A stretch of 64,000 nucleotides of DNA from Ascoidea asiatica (GCA_001600695.1 BCKQ01000014.1:62001-126000), one strand, 5' to 3'; numbered from the stretch's first letter, positions 10,364 through 21,401 are shown. Made by a program: numbers and translations. The notes: a model not told the origin generated them from the sequence alone.

Positions 10364-11698
10364 ATGGAACAATTGAAATTTCTTCCTGAAAGTTTGATTG
10401 AAGAAATAGATAATGAATCTGAAAGTGATAATGATCAATTACAAGATTTTAAAAACAAAAATGTAAATAAAGAACAGATTCAAAATCAGCTGCTTGATTT
10501 AAATGAGAAATATAGTTCATTGACTTTTAATTCAAAGCAGCATATCAATTATTTCAAAATGTGTTTAAATTTCTTGCCTACATCTGTGCAATCTAATGAT
10601 ACAAATAAAATGTCATTAATATATTTCAATTTAGTTGGTTTGGATACATTAAATTCTGTTCATGAAGTTAAGAAATTATTTAAAAATGAAAAAGAAAGGG
10701 AAATTATGATAAATTTTGTATATAAACATTTGGTTTCAACTGGTGAAGGTTTTAGAGGTTCAATGACAAATAAATTATTAAATGAAGAAAAAATGAATAA
10801 AAATGAATATAATTATGATCCTGCAAATTTAGCTCAAACATATTTTGCATTATGTATTTTATTAATCTTAAAAGATGAAAATATAACTAAAAAAATTAAT
10901 AGATATAAAATAATGAGTTATGTTAAAAAATGTCAATTACCAGATGGATCATTTAAACCAATTTTAGATACTTTTGGGAATCCATTTGGTGAAACTGATT
11001 TAAGATATTGTTTAATTGCTACCTCAATTAGAAAAATATTAGGATTTGATAAAATTAATGATAATGAAATTATTGAAAAATATGATTTTAATACTGAAAA
11101 TTTATTTGATTATATAATTTCATGTATTAATTATGAAGGTGGAATTGGTGGAGAACCAGATTTAGAACCAAATTCAGGTTTAACTTTTTGTGGATTAGCA
11201 GCAATTGAAATGTTAGGTAAAATTTCTGATTTTAAAAAAAATAAAAAAAGATTTAATAATTTTATAGATTGGTTAGTTAAAAGACAAATATGGTTTAATC
11301 GTTATAATAAAGAAGAATTAATTGAATATGATTTATATGAATATGATTATGGACATTTTCAATTATGTGATAATGGTGGTTTAAATGGAAGAACAAATAA
11401 ATCAGCAGATACTTGTTATGCATTTTGGAATATTGGATCATTAAAATTATTAAATCTTGAAAATTTAATTAATCTTAAAGGTATTGAATTATATCTTTTA
11501 GATCAAACTCAAGATAAATTAATTGGAGGGTTTAAAAAAAATAAAGAAAGTAAAAATAGTGACCCTTTACATAGTTGTTTAGGGATTTTAGCTTTAAAAT
11601 TATTAAATAGTAAATTTGTTGAAGATTTAAAAGATATAGATGTTAGTTTAGTAATATCTAAAGAAGCTGTTGAATTCATGTTAAATTTAAACTGGTAA
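10364..11698 (+). CDS. CDC43: Geranylgeranyltransferase type I beta subunit (Cdc43)
   Basis: 444 residues from ATG 10364; the frame is open to a GTG at 10334, but the first ATG is the likely start. The beta subunit of protein geranylgeranyltransferase I pairs with Ram2 and attaches geranylgeranyl to C-terminal CaaL cysteines of Rho-type GTPases. The alpha-alpha toroid repeats are recognisable: DGSF, the TDLRYC segment, GGIGGEPDLEPNSG, GGLNGRTNKSADTCY and GGF. The zinc ligands of prenyltransferase beta subunits correspond to Asp349, Cys351 (SADTCY) and His403 (DPLHSC). In the E-x-H-x-G-x-T-F-C motif the His that contacts the prenyl diphosphate in the family appears as Asn270 here. The N-terminal 50 residues are acidic and variable. 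Confidence 0.9.
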   Translation: MEQLKFLPESLIEEIDNESESDNDQLQDFKNKNVNKEQIQNQLLDLNEKYSSLTFNSKQHINYFKMCLNFLPTSVQSNDTNKMSLIYFNLVGLDTLNSVHEVKKLFKNEKEREIMINFVYKHLVSTGEGFRGSMTNKLLNEEKMNKNEYNYDPANLAQTYFALCILLILKDENITKKINRYKIMSYVKKCQLPDGSFKPILDTFGNPFGETDLRYCLIATSIRKILGFDKINDNEIIEKYDFNTENLFDYIISCINYEGGIGGEPDLEPNSGLTFCGLAAIEMLGKISDFKKNKKRFNNFIDWLVKRQIWFNRYNKEELIEYDLYEYDYGHFQLCDNGGLNGRTNKSADTCYAFWNIGSLKLLNLENLINLKGIELYLLDQTQDKLIGGFKKNKESKNSDPLHSCLGILALKLLNSKFVEDLKDIDVSLVISKEAVEFMLNLNW

Positions 11699-12058
11699 AT
11701 AAAGGTAATTAAAGTAAATGAATGAATTATTTTATATATATAATAATAGTGTAATATATCTATATAAATATATAAAGATATTTTAGATGTTTTTATATTT
11801 TTTTTTAACATTATCAGTAAAATTTAGATTTTTTAAAATCTAAAAGTCGAAACTTTATACTAATCTTAAAAAGAGGAATATCAAAAACCCATACCATAAT
11901 AAAAGAAACCTTAAGTAATGTGATATATTTACTATTATTATTTGACTTCATAATCAAAAAGCAGAACTTATCAAATTATAACAAAAGTTCATTGCTCAAA
12001 TTTTTTTTAGTTATAAATTAAAAAAACTTAATAGCCATTAATAGAACAAGTGAATCAT
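11699..12058. other. Convergent intergenic spacer CDC43/SKP1
   Basis: AT-rich 3' region shared by two convergent genes. It contains TATATA-type efficiency elements (11732-11778) that fit yeast 3'-end formation. A short inverted repeat, AGATTTTTTAAAATCT, lies at 11826-11841. No gene. Confidence 0.6.
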
Positions 12059-12595
12059 TTATGGTTTCAGTTCTTTTGACATAGACCATTCATTTTCTGA
12101 ATTTATTTGTGCAACTTCTTCTGGAGTTAAATCTTGTTTTATATTAAATTCTTTTCTTACTTGATCCGGAGTTTTATTTCTCAATTTATCAGCAATTACT
12201 TTTGAACCAGACATTAATAAAGGTTTAATATTAAGATAATTTGCAGCTAAAATCATACTATATAAATTATCCTCTTTTTCCAAAGTTTTATAGAATTGTT
12301 TATCCCATCTATCTAAAGGAATTGAACGTTCGTCATTTTCATTATATTCAGGTAAAATATGATCTTTATGATAATCTCCCCATTCAATGATTTTTTCTAG
12401 AATATAAGTATTGACATTACTCAATGGAATTTCAAGATCTTCTTCATTATTACTTTCACCAAAATCATCCTCATCATCATCTATACAAACATCACCTATA
12501 ATGTTCTTCAAAACAACTGATCGTTCTACAATTTTAGTATCAACTTTAAAACAAGCTCCTTCCGAAGATATCAATGTAACTTGAGTAACACCCAT
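12059..12595 (-). CDS. SKP1: SCF ubiquitin-ligase adaptor Skp1
   Basis: 178 residues, close to the usual length. Skp1 links F-box proteins to cullin Cdc53 in SCF ubiquitin ligases, and also serves in the CBF3 kinetochore complex and RAVE in yeast. The N-terminal BTB/POZ-type domain (residues 1-110) contains VTLISSEG, the acidic loop (about 37-55), IPLSNV and the I-I-E-W segment. The C-terminal half has the F-box-binding helices (LAANYLNIKPL near 138-148, KTPDQVRKEFNIKQDLTPEE). Skp1 normally ends in NEW followed by a short tail; this one has NEW plus a longer basic-acidic tail (SMSKELKP). The acidic loop is longer than in animals, as in other yeasts. It is convergent with CDC43. Confidence 0.95.
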   Translation of the reverse strand: MGVTQVTLISSEGACFKVDTKIVERSVVLKNIIGDVCIDDDEDDFGESNNEEDLEIPLSNVNTYILEKIIEWGDYHKDHILPEYNENDERSIPLDRWDKQFYKTLEKEDNLYSMILAANYLNIKPLLMSGSKVIADKLRNKTPDQVRKEFNIKQDLTPEEVAQINSENEWSMSKELKP

Positions 12596-13370
12596 TATAT
12601 AAGAACAAAAAAATAAAGAAATTCTCTCAGCTGACTAAATACCCTATTCGATTTCACTTGAATTGATCTATTTCTAAATATATCTGTGATAAATTGAATA
12701 AGAAACTGATTAAAACTAAACAAAACTAATCAAAACTAATCAAAACAGGATAAAAACAGGATTAAAACCTATTTTTGCAGTGAGCAAACAAAACAAGCCA
12801 AAACAATTTAATTCCCAGCAAGAATTGTTGTGGCGCTAAGTGGCGGTGTCGTTTAGCCACGCCTTGACTAATAAGGAAGTTAGTTTTGTGGTCGTGGCTG
12901 TGCGTGGCGTGTGCTGCAATTGCTGAAACTTCTACGGCTGTGAAAAAAGGTGATAGGAAATAATGGTATTAAAGATATTGTAAATGGAGAGAGACTGAGA
13001 GTTATAACACATATAATGAACTAAGGATAAGGTTAAGGGTAATAAAACAAGAGAATAAACAATAATAAATGTATATGTGAGAAGACAAAGCAGACTGAAA
13101 ATCAAAGAGAAACAAAATCTAGAAAAAATTTGACTACCAGCACTTTTTTTCTATTAATTTTTCAAAATTAAAAAAGGCACTAATAAAAATAAAAAAACAG
13201 GATGCATAATAACCTTATGAAATTTAAATAATTTATTCATTCAAAGTATTTAAGTGAATTTCTATTTTGAAAGTTTATAATTATTTATTTTTTTTATTTA
13301 ATTATTTAATTATTTATTTAATCAAGTCAACAAATTGAGATTTTTTTTTTTTTTTAGTTCATATTCATAT
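12596..13370. promoter_or_regulatory. SKP1 promoter with GTGGC-rich island
   Basis: Upstream of SKP1 (minus) and downstream of SHE3 (minus). A GC island at about 12828-12935 repeats GTGGC/GCCAC six or more times on both strands, which suggests a regulatory element cluster; the binding factor is not identified. A CAAAACTAAT tandem lies near 12715-12745. The SHE3 side (13080-13370) is AT-rich 3' sequence. No gene seen. Confidence 0.4.
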
Positions 13371-14921
13371 TCATATTGTAGATTGAGAATAAGCATGACG
13401 ACTTTGAACTTGTATTGAACCTCTTTTTTGTGCACTAGAAAAATTTAAAAGAGAATTAGGATTTGAAGAATCTGGTGTTATGATTTGAGATTTAGGTCTT
13501 CTTTTTCTTCTTCTATTATTTCTTTTTTTCTTATTCAAATTATTAATATTTGAATTACCATTAATCATTGAATTTCTATTTGAATTTGAATAATTAGAAT
13601 TTGAAAATCGATTTCCATTTGGAGATCCAGAATCTTTTGAATTATCATCATCTGAATCTAATAAATCATCATTTTCAAAATCAAAATTTGTACTAGGACT
13701 TCCAATTGCAATACTTTCAGGATTATGAATTTTACTCAAATCTTTTGAAGTATCAACTGATAATTTATCAAATGTTAAAGATAGATCTTTTAATTTTGCT
13801 TGAGCTTGTGATTGAGCTTTTAATAAAAGTTCAGTTTCATTTGTAGAACTAGAATTAGAATTTGAGTTCGAACTAGAACTAGAACTAGAACCAGAACCAG
13901 AACTATCTTTTTTTGTTTCACTGTTATTATTATTATTATTATTATTATTATCACTATTACTATTATTTGATGGAATTATTTTTTTAATTTTTTTATCATT
14001 AGAATTATTATTTAATGAAACAGATGGAGTCTTTAAATGATTTCCATTTGGAATTGTAATTATTGAAGATAATGGAGGTAAATCTAATTTAATTTTAATT
14101 CTAATTTCTTCAAAAACTTGACTACATTGTTGTATTATTAAATCATTTTCCATACCATGATTTTGAGCATTTGAAGCTAATAATTTTAAACTTTCTATAA
14201 TTGATTCAAATTTTTCATTATAAATATCAACTAAAAATTTATAATTTTTTTCATAAATATTATAATTTTTTGATAAATTTTTATCAATTGAATTATTTTT
14301 AAGATTATAATTTGATATGAAATTATTAAATTGTTTTGATAAATTATTAAATTGTAAATTATAATAATTTTTAATTTCATTTTGAGATGTTAAAATTGTA
14401 TCATAAGCAATTCTTAATCTTTGTATTTCAGAAATATTTATTTTTTCATTTTCTAATAATTTTTTATTTCTAATTTTTAAATTTTTTAAATTAAATTTAA
14501 TATCTTCATTTAAATTCATATAATTTGATAATTTAGAATCTAAATCATTAATTCTTCTCTGTTTTCTATCTAATAAAGCATTTATCATATCATTATCATG
14601 TTTTGAATTTGCTAATTGTTCTATAGCTTTATTATAATTTTTTTTCATTAAATCATGATTTTTTTTTAAATCTTCTTGATTTAGTTTTGATTGATGTAAT
14701 TCAATTCTTAATTCATCAATTGTTGATTGAAGAGTATCTATAACTTTTGAAGTACCACCTTTTTTTGAAATATTATTAATACTAATAGTACTATTTAAAT
14801 TATTAATACTTGTACTAGAATGTAAAGGAGAAGCAGTAGGATTTGGTGAATTACCAAATCTTCTTACAGTACCATTAGTAGTAGTATTATTAAATAAATT
14901 TTCTTTATCCATTATTTTCAT
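13371..14921 (-). CDS. SHE3: mRNA-transport adaptor She3
   Basis: 516 residues. She3 bridges the type V myosin Myo4 to the RNA-binding protein She2 and helps carry ASH1 and other mRNAs to the bud. The N-terminal coiled coil (about 58-290) starts with KVIDTLQSTIDEL and contains the LLDRKQRRINDL segment and a later L-TSQNEI-YY segment typical of the family. The C-terminal half is low complexity: Asn and Ser runs (about 315-365), an acidic patch near 415-428 and a basic KKKRNNRRRKRRPKS block near 465-480. In S. cerevisiae the C-terminus binds She2 and RNA, so the basic block may serve RNA contact (inference). A second ATG lies three codons downstream of the first. Longer than the S. cerevisiae protein (about 425 residues), mainly through the low-complexity runs. 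Confidence 0.8.
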   Translation of the reverse strand: MKIMDKENLFNNTTTNGTVRRFGNSPNPTASPLHSSTSINNLNSTISINNISKKGGTSKVIDTLQSTIDELRIELHQSKLNQEDLKKNHDLMKKNYNKAIEQLANSKHDNDMINALLDRKQRRINDLDSKLSNYMNLNEDIKFNLKNLKIRNKKLLENEKINISEIQRLRIAYDTILTSQNEIKNYYNLQFNNLSKQFNNFISNYNLKNNSIDKNLSKNYNIYEKNYKFLVDIYNEKFESIIESLKLLASNAQNHGMENDLIIQQCSQVFEEIRIKIKLDLPPLSSIITIPNGNHLKTPSVSLNNNSNDKKIKKIIPSNNSNSDNNNNNNNNNSETKKDSSGSGSSSSSSSNSNSNSSSTNETELLLKAQSQAQAKLKDLSLTFDKLSVDTSKDLSKIHNPESIAIGSPSTNFDFENDDLLDSDDDNSKDSGSPNGNRFSNSNYSNSNRNSMINGNSNINNLNKKKRNNRRRKRRPKSQIITPDSSNPNSLLNFSSAQKRGSIQVQSRHAYSQSTI

Positions 14922-15900
14922 CCACTTTGTTTTTCCTTTATAAATATTGAAAAATATTAATCTATAGAATATGAAATAAACTTTTAAATGAAAAATTAGA
15001 AAAGAATAAATAAGATATTCTTTACTCTATAATTCTAAATTCTTTTCCGATAAAATGAAATAAATCAGTGAAAAGAACAATAAAAAAAAAAAATGAAATC
15101 GAAAAACCCCCTTAATATTTCAGAACTATTACACTTGTAAAAGAATGTTATATTATAATGATGATGATATTTCAATAAACCAAGAAAAAAAAAAAACCTA
15201 GAAGTAGCTAAGTATCTACAGTATATTGTTATAACTTTCCTATTAAGATTATTGTTACTATAATTTTGCTCTGGACAGGAATCTAAAACAATGAATCTTA
15301 AATATTTAATGTTGACTAATATGAATATAAATATGAATATGATATAGCAACAATACAAAAAAGTATCAATTCCAGTAAAACAGTTATCAATATCTCAATG
15401 ATTGAATTCTCCTGGATGGTTTCTTGAATGAAAATGAAGTAGATATTTGATATTGATTCTGGTGTTGATTCTGATCTGAGGTATCTCAACGTCTGTTTCG
15501 AAAAAGAACACACACTCTTTTTGGCTTGGAGTGTTTGAAGCTCAAAAGAAATGAATTTGCAAAAAGAAAACAAACGAAATTGTGAAATTGCCCAGAAAGG
15601 GAAGCGGTTACCCGGCCACAGCAAACCCACAGCGCTGGCTCGGAAAGAAACGTTGGGTGCCGCAGGCCGAGGCAAGAGACGCGCTCGGCCGCAGCTCATC
15701 CGGTTTTTCTGAAACAATCCACAAAACTGGCGCCGCGTCATTTCGCAGGGGCTGTTTTCTTTATTTATCCGAAGATTCCAGGAGTGAAATAATTCTGGAT
15801 TTTGTATTGTTCTATAAAATCATGGGCAACGTCAAACATAAATTCATAATTTTTTTTATTTTTTTTATTCTTTTTATTCTTATTATTCTTATTATTCTTA
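14922..15900. promoter_or_regulatory. SHE3 upstream region with GC island
   Basis: Lies 5' of SHE3 and 3' of PPM2. The first 550 bases are AT-rich. A sharp GC island spans about 15590-15760 and includes a Reb1-like TTACCCGG. Frames across the island (15316-15741 minus, 15582-15917 plus) are by-products of its high GC. T-rich repeats (TTTTATT/TTATT) at 15850-15900 lie directly after the PPM2 stop codon. Confidence 0.5.
15608..15615. promoter_or_regulatory. Reb1-like site TTACCCGG
   Basis: An exact match to the Reb1 core TTACCCG, inside the GC island between PPM2 and SHE3. Two more such cores lie upstream of RPS19 and SRP102. Reb1 keeps promoters nucleosome-free and can block transcription read-through; either role would fit here. 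Confidence 0.45.
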
Positions 15901-18900
15901 TTAGAATAGAGATTTAAATTCACTGATCAATTTCTTTAAATAGAATTCTCTGACATCAGGAGGAAGTTCTAAAACTTCAGGACTTTTGAATAATTGATCG
16001 AATTTCTTGATAATATTTTTACCTTGATCATAAACTTCTAAATCTTTATTTCCATAAACATCTTTTCCAATTTTTGAATAAAATTTATCTTCAAGATCTT
16101 TCCAAAAAATATTCAAACTAATTGATGGTAATTTATTTGAATTATCAAGAACTTTTGTAGCATGTAACCACATTCTAGGTAAAAATAAAATATCTCCTGG
16201 TTTTAAAATTTCATCATATTGATCTATTTTAAGATTATTATAAAATAAATCATTATTTTCATCAAAAATATCTTCAATAATTGAACTTGATGATCCAATA
16301 GGAAATTTCAATTGATTTAAATATTTTGAAGGATATAATCTAAGTTGTTTATATCCAACAATTTGACATAATAAATTAGCTGTAACATCGTAATGTAACC
16401 AAATTTTTGTATCTTTTGAAGTGATTCTTAAAATTGATGAAAATTCTTTATTATCATATATATCTTTAAATATTTCATTTGGCATTTTAAAATCATTACA
16501 AATTTCTGGATAATCTTCTTTGAATTTTGTAGCTTTATTTCTTGGATTACTTAAATTTAAAGCTCTTAAATAATATTTATTTTTATCATTAGTTTTTGGA
16601 TTAAATATTTTAGAAATTGCATCTGACATTTGAACTGTTTTATAATTGAAATTTTTTTTATTAAAATTTAAATTCATATCTTCACTTTCATGAATTACAA
16701 CTTTTTTATTATTTTCTGAAAATTTTTTAATTAAATAATCTACATTTTTCCAATTTTTAATACAATCTCCTATATTACAATATTGAAAAATTATTGGTTT
16801 ATTTTCTAATAAAATATTTTCCCATTTTTCTTTATTTAATTCATTTATATTCATTCTTGGAATTGAAATTTTATTTGGTTTTTCTTTTAATAAAAGATTA
16901 TTATTATTATTAATATGTTCTGGATCTATTTCATTAAAATCTGTTTCTAATTTAATATTATTAAAAAAAGTTATTTCTCCATTTTCTTCTTTAGTAATTA
17001 AATTTTTTTTGAGACTTATATTTTCATTATCAATTTCTTTTTCATTTGATTTCAATTTTAATATTAAAATATCATTCCAAACAGATCCAAAAGAAAAACA
17101 AACTGCACCACCAGCTAATAAAACTTTATATTCTTCATTAAATTCAACAGCATTAAATCCAACTAATAAAGGTATAGATTCCCAAATATTTTCTGGAATT
17201 AAAACATTATTAATTTTTAAAATATCTTTATTATTATTTAAAATAGAAATATCTAAAATTGAATTTTTTCTATCAAGTAAATAATTATCAGAAACTCCAC
17301 CAATTAAAAATAAATTAATATTACCTTTATTTATTTTTTTTGAAATTAATTTTCCACCATATCTACAAAAATTTTTATTAGTATATAATAATTTTAAATA
17401 AATTTGATTATTAATAATATCAACTTTAAATGAAAAAATTTTTAAAGATAAATTATTATTTTTATCCATTCCACCTAAAATATAACCAATTTGATTAATT
17501 TTATCAAAATATAAAGATGAAGAAAAAATTCCATCAATTGAAAAATTATAATTCATTGAATACCATTTATTTTCATTTAAAGAAAATCTAAGAAATAATG
17601 AAGAATTTTTATCTTTATTACCACCAAATATAATAATATTATTATTATCAAATTTAAATGAAGAATGTCTAAATCTTGTATCAGGTAATGAATTTAATTG
17701 TTTCCAAGAATATAATTTCAGTTGATTATCTTTGATATTATCTTTAATATTATTTTTAATATTATTTTTAATTTCAGATAAAATCCAAGTATCTTTTAAA
17801 AAATTTCCAGGTGATAATCTACCACCAGTTAAAAGAATTTGATTATTATCTAAAGATAATATTGAATGACATAATCTTTGAGTTGGTAATGGATTTTTAT
17901 TATTTTTTAATAAATTAAATTCAGATTCATTAGATGAAGATAATGAAGTTGAAAGTAAAATAGAATTATTTAATCTACTTGAATGAAAACCAGAATTTAA
18001 TAAAATTTGATTTTTTGTAATCATTGAAGAATCAGAAAATTTTCTTTGTAAATTTTTAGATAAATTTTTTTGTAAATAAAATTCAATATCATTTGAAAAA
18101 TTATTTGAAATATTATTTGAAATATTATTTGAAATATTATTTGAAATAATTTCATTTTTATTTTGAATGAAATTAAAATCATTTGGATAAATATTAATAT
18201 TATTATTATTAAAATGTAAGATAAAATAATGTTGAGAAAATAAATAAAATTCTTCCCATTCATCAAAAGGTTCAATTAATTCAATTTTAATTTTAATTTT
18301 ATTTGAAATTAATTTATTCCAATAATTTAATAAATCATTAATTTCTATATTAATTGAAGAATTTAAAAAATTAAGATTATTAAATCTATTAAATTGTTGA
18401 ATTAAAGATTTATAACCATTAATATTTGAAATTGAATGAATATTAGTACCAATATTATTAAAATGATTAATCATTTTTTTTGAAAATGGATGATTTATAC
18501 CACTTGGTAAAATTTGTTCTAATAATAAAAAATGAGTTTTTGAAAAAGGTAAGAAATTTATTGAATTAGAAATAATTTTATTTGAATTTTCTGGTTTCAT
18601 ATAAGTTATTGCAACTTCAGATAAAAAAATTTTAATAATATTTGAATTTGAATTTGAATTTGAATTTGAATTTGAAGTTGAATGAATATTTAAAGAATTT
18701 AAAATTGAAATAAGTAAAGAATTATAAGAATTTGAATCATTTAAATTACATTTTGCAGCTAAATAAGAATTAGTTTTAAATAAAATTTGAGAATTTGAAT
18801 TTAATTGATTTATATTATCATTTGAATTATAATTAATAATTTTTGATAATTGAATTGAATTTTTTATAATTTTTATTTTTTTTTTAATTAAATCTTCATA

Positions 18901-19383
18901 ATCAATATCAATAAATAATAAATTATTAATATTTTTATTTTGAAAATGATTTAAAAATTGAAAAGGTAATGGATCAAAACCACAACCAAGATTAAAAATT
19001 ATAATTTTTTTAAATTCATTATTATTATTATTTTGATTTAAATAATGATTAATAATTGAATTTAAAGAATTTTTAATTGCTAACATTCTTAGAAGATAAC
19101 CTCTATTTATTATTGGAGATCTTCTTTGAGGTTTTTGAACAAAATATTTAAAATAATCATTTTTAATATTATTTTCAATATTATTTTCAATATTATTTTC
19201 AATATTATTTTTAATTTTTAAAGTATCAGCGGTTGAATAAAGAATTGAAGAATATAATCTTTCAACAGATCTTTTTGAAACTATTGAAGAATTATTTGTA
19301 CCTTGAATTAAAGAATCCGAATCATTTTTTTTTTTCTTTTTATTTATATCATTTTTTATAATTAAATTATTTGATTCATTCAT
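15901..19383 (-). CDS. PPM2: tRNA wybutosine-synthesising protein 4 (Ppm2/Tyw4)
   Basis: 1160 residues with the complete family architecture. The N-terminal leucine-carboxyl-methyltransferase-like domain (about 75-450) has the SAM motif NLGCGFDPLP at 131-140. A middle Kelch-type propeller (about 490-790) has repeated GG and W segments such as LLTGGRLSPG and IIFGG. A C-terminal JmjC domain (about 860-1150) has the HxD-type motif in WLHYDVTAN near 995 and the second His in WLHATKV near 1072. The family methylates and methoxycarbonylates the side chain of yW-72 on G37 of tRNA-Phe, the last step of wybutosine synthesis. Long Asn-rich inserts (60-75, 115-122, tandem ISNN units near 412-425) break the domains but keep the frame. 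Longer than the S. cerevisiae protein (about 695 residues for Ppm2), largely through these inserts and the complete JmjC part. Confidence 0.9.
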   Translation of the reverse strand: MNESNNLIIKNDINKKKKKNDSDSLIQGTNNSSIVSKRSVERLYSSILYSTADTLKIKNNIENNIENNIENNIKNDYFKYFVQKPQRRSPIINRGYLLRMLAIKNSLNSIINHYLNQNNNNNEFKKIIIFNLGCGFDPLPFQFLNHFQNKNINNLLFIDIDYEDLIKKKIKIIKNSIQLSKIINYNSNDNINQLNSNSQILFKTNSYLAAKCNLNDSNSYNSLLISILNSLNIHSTSNSNSNSNSNSNIIKIFLSEVAITYMKPENSNKIISNSINFLPFSKTHFLLLEQILPSGINHPFSKKMINHFNNIGTNIHSISNINGYKSLIQQFNRFNNLNFLNSSINIEINDLLNYWNKLISNKIKIKIELIEPFDEWEEFYLFSQHYFILHFNNNNINIYPNDFNFIQNKNEIISNNISNNISNNISNNFSNDIEFYLQKNLSKNLQRKFSDSSMITKNQILLNSGFHSSRLNNSILLSTSLSSSNESEFNLLKNNKNPLPTQRLCHSILSLDNNQILLTGGRLSPGNFLKDTWILSEIKNNIKNNIKDNIKDNQLKLYSWKQLNSLPDTRFRHSSFKFDNNNIIIFGGNKDKNSSLFLRFSLNENKWYSMNYNFSIDGIFSSSLYFDKINQIGYILGGMDKNNNLSLKIFSFKVDIINNQIYLKLLYTNKNFCRYGGKLISKKINKGNINLFLIGGVSDNYLLDRKNSILDISILNNNKDILKINNVLIPENIWESIPLLVGFNAVEFNEEYKVLLAGGAVCFSFGSVWNDILILKLKSNEKEIDNENISLKKNLITKEENGEITFFNNIKLETDFNEIDPEHINNNNNLLLKEKPNKISIPRMNINELNKEKWENILLENKPIIFQYCNIGDCIKNWKNVDYLIKKFSENNKKVVIHESEDMNLNFNKKNFNYKTVQMSDAISKIFNPKTNDKNKYYLRALNLSNPRNKATKFKEDYPEICNDFKMPNEIFKDIYDNKEFSSILRITSKDTKIWLHYDVTANLLCQIVGYKQLRLYPSKYLNQLKFPIGSSSSIIEDIFDENNDLFYNNLKIDQYDEILKPGDILFLPRMWLHATKVLDNSNKLPSISLNIFWKDLEDKFYSKIGKDVYGNKDLEVYDQGKNIIKKFDQLFKSPEVLELPPDVREFYLKKLISEFKSLF

Positions 19384-20718
19384 TTTTATATATTAAAATT
19401 GATAAGTTTATTTAAAAATAAGTATTAAATGTTTTAAATTATTTGTTTATATTGTATATAGTAAAATGATTTCAATTGAATTAAATGCGGTGATTAAGAT
19501 TTTGGAAGAGAAGAACCGTAAAAGCGGATTCAGAGCTCGGCACTCGGCGTTTAACACCAGTAAATTTAGAATTAATTTAGAATTAATTTAGAATTGAAAT
19601 TGAATTGGAATTGAAATAAAGAGAAAGAATCAAAAAGTAGAAGCAAGAAACGAGTTGAAATAAAGAAATCAAGGAATTGTTTGATTACATCTTGCCAAGT
19701 TGATAAAGTATTAAAAGAATATTATTTACAAAGCGAGATTCAACAAGAAATCAAAAAGACTTTTGCGTCTGAAGAAGCAATTGGGAAAGTGAACAAAAAC
19801 CAATTTCAAAAGACTCGAAGCTTTGGCCGTTGCTCAATCAGCTGACTTTGCTGCCTTTGCTGCTTCTGCTGCTTCTGGTGATTGTTTTGAATTTGGGCAC
19901 TGATTTGCACCACAAAAACAACAAACACAAGAAGAATGTAAAAAGTAATGGCGGTTGGAGAGCTCAGGTCGGGCAGAGGCAAGTCTCGTGCCTTTACGGT
20001 GAGCCTGTGACTGCTTTTTAACAAGCACACGCTTCAATAAGAGGTTACGGTCTGAGATATTCACTGTACTAGATGGCAAGCGGGTAATACTGTGGCCAGT
20101 GCACTCACCTTCTGATAGTTCGTTCTAGCAGTTCCCGGGCTGCGTAACCACTGCTTTCTTGATTTCTGGCACTGGGCACTGGGCACTGGGCACCCAGCTC
20201 TATTTTATCATGGACGCGCAGTTGTTGCGCTTGTTCTGCGCTGTTTCCCAGCGAGTGTTGCTGGTTAACTGCCCACTGCGCGCATTAAATCTCGAAGACC
20301 GCGCAAAACAACTGCCCCTGCACGCATTGCTTTTCTTTCGCTCAGTGTTTTATTTTCCTCCGAGCGCAACGCGTGCTGTTTCTGTGTTTCCTTTGCCTGC
20401 CACGCTTGACCACACCACAAAACGCGCGCTTTTGTATCCACTGCCTTCGTTTCCTGCGCTGTTCCAGCCTGGTTCTATTCTCTCTCTCTATTCTCTCTCT
20501 TTATTCTTCTCACTCTCTGTTTTTACCCTGCTCTGTTTCTGTTCTTCCAACACGAATTTTCAAAATTTTAATATTTCAAATTCATTCAATTATTATCATG
20601 ATCAATATAATTAAAATTAATAATATATTAGAATCAAGTCTCAAAGGATCCAATATCTTTAATAATTAAATATCCCATCACATATATAATATATACATAT
20701 ATTTAAAAATATTTCAAA
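19384..20718. promoter_or_regulatory. Divergent promoter PPM2/RPS19 with long GC island
   Basis: Serves PPM2 (minus) and RPS19 (plus). The stretch 19790-20560 is far richer in GC than its flanks. It contains a Reb1-like CGGGTAA at 20081-20087, tandem ACTGGGC units near 20169-20190, many GCGC steps (20215-20430) and a CT-rich tract (20465-20530) close to the expected RPS19 transcription start. Overlapping frames at 19806-20079 and 20159-20669 read Leu/Ser-rich sequence and are not called. Confidence 0.5.
20081..20087. promoter_or_regulatory. Reb1-like site CGGGTAA upstream of RPS19
   Basis: An exact reverse-complement match to TTACCCG, about 640 bp upstream of the RPS19 start and within its GC island. 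General regulatory factors such as Reb1, Rap1, Tbf1 or Cbf1 drive yeast ribosomal-protein genes. Confidence 0.45.
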
Positions 20719-21369
20719 ATGGCAGGTGTATCAGTTAGGTAGGTCCTTTTCAATTTTTAAATTTCATTAAATGAAAATTAATTGTTAAAATTATGAAAAA
20801 AAAAAGTAGAATTAAAGAAAATTTATCATAATAATTTGATTATAAAAATGAGTAGAGTGATAGAAATGAAGAATGAAATAAAAGAGTAATAATTGACTAA
20901 ATTTAACTGAAGTGAACTAAACTAAAGTAAAGTAAAGTAAACTTATGAAAGTAGAAATTATATAATATTTCATATCTATTGAAAAATAAGTTATAATTAA
21001 AGAAAAATAATCGAATTTAATCATATTTTATAACTAAAAAAATAATGAATTACCTAAAAAATGAAATCTATTTAAAAATTTATGTTCAAATAATGTACAT
21101 AATCTATATATTAATAATTAATAATTCAATAATTGAAATATTATAATAATATATTATAATCTTTAATAACTTTCCAATTTAGTTAAATTATTCTTTTCCA
21201 TTATTATTGAAAAGTATTTACCTATTTATTCAATATCTATTTCAATCCTCTTTAAATACGTATTTTATTCCATAAAAATATACTCATTTCATAATAAAGA
21301 GTATGAATTCTTTAAAATCAATCATTAAATCAATCATTAAATCAATCATATTTCTTCATTCTCATTAAA

Positions 21370-21401
<32 letters not shown>

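Noticed and set aside
15316-15917. Overlapping frames between SHE3 and PPM2
   Set aside because: They span a GC-rich promoter island with few stops on both strands and have no family features.
19806-20669. Several Leu/Ser-rich frames upstream of RPS19
   Set aside because: They lie on both strands of the RPS19 promoter island and end in CT-rich leader DNA.
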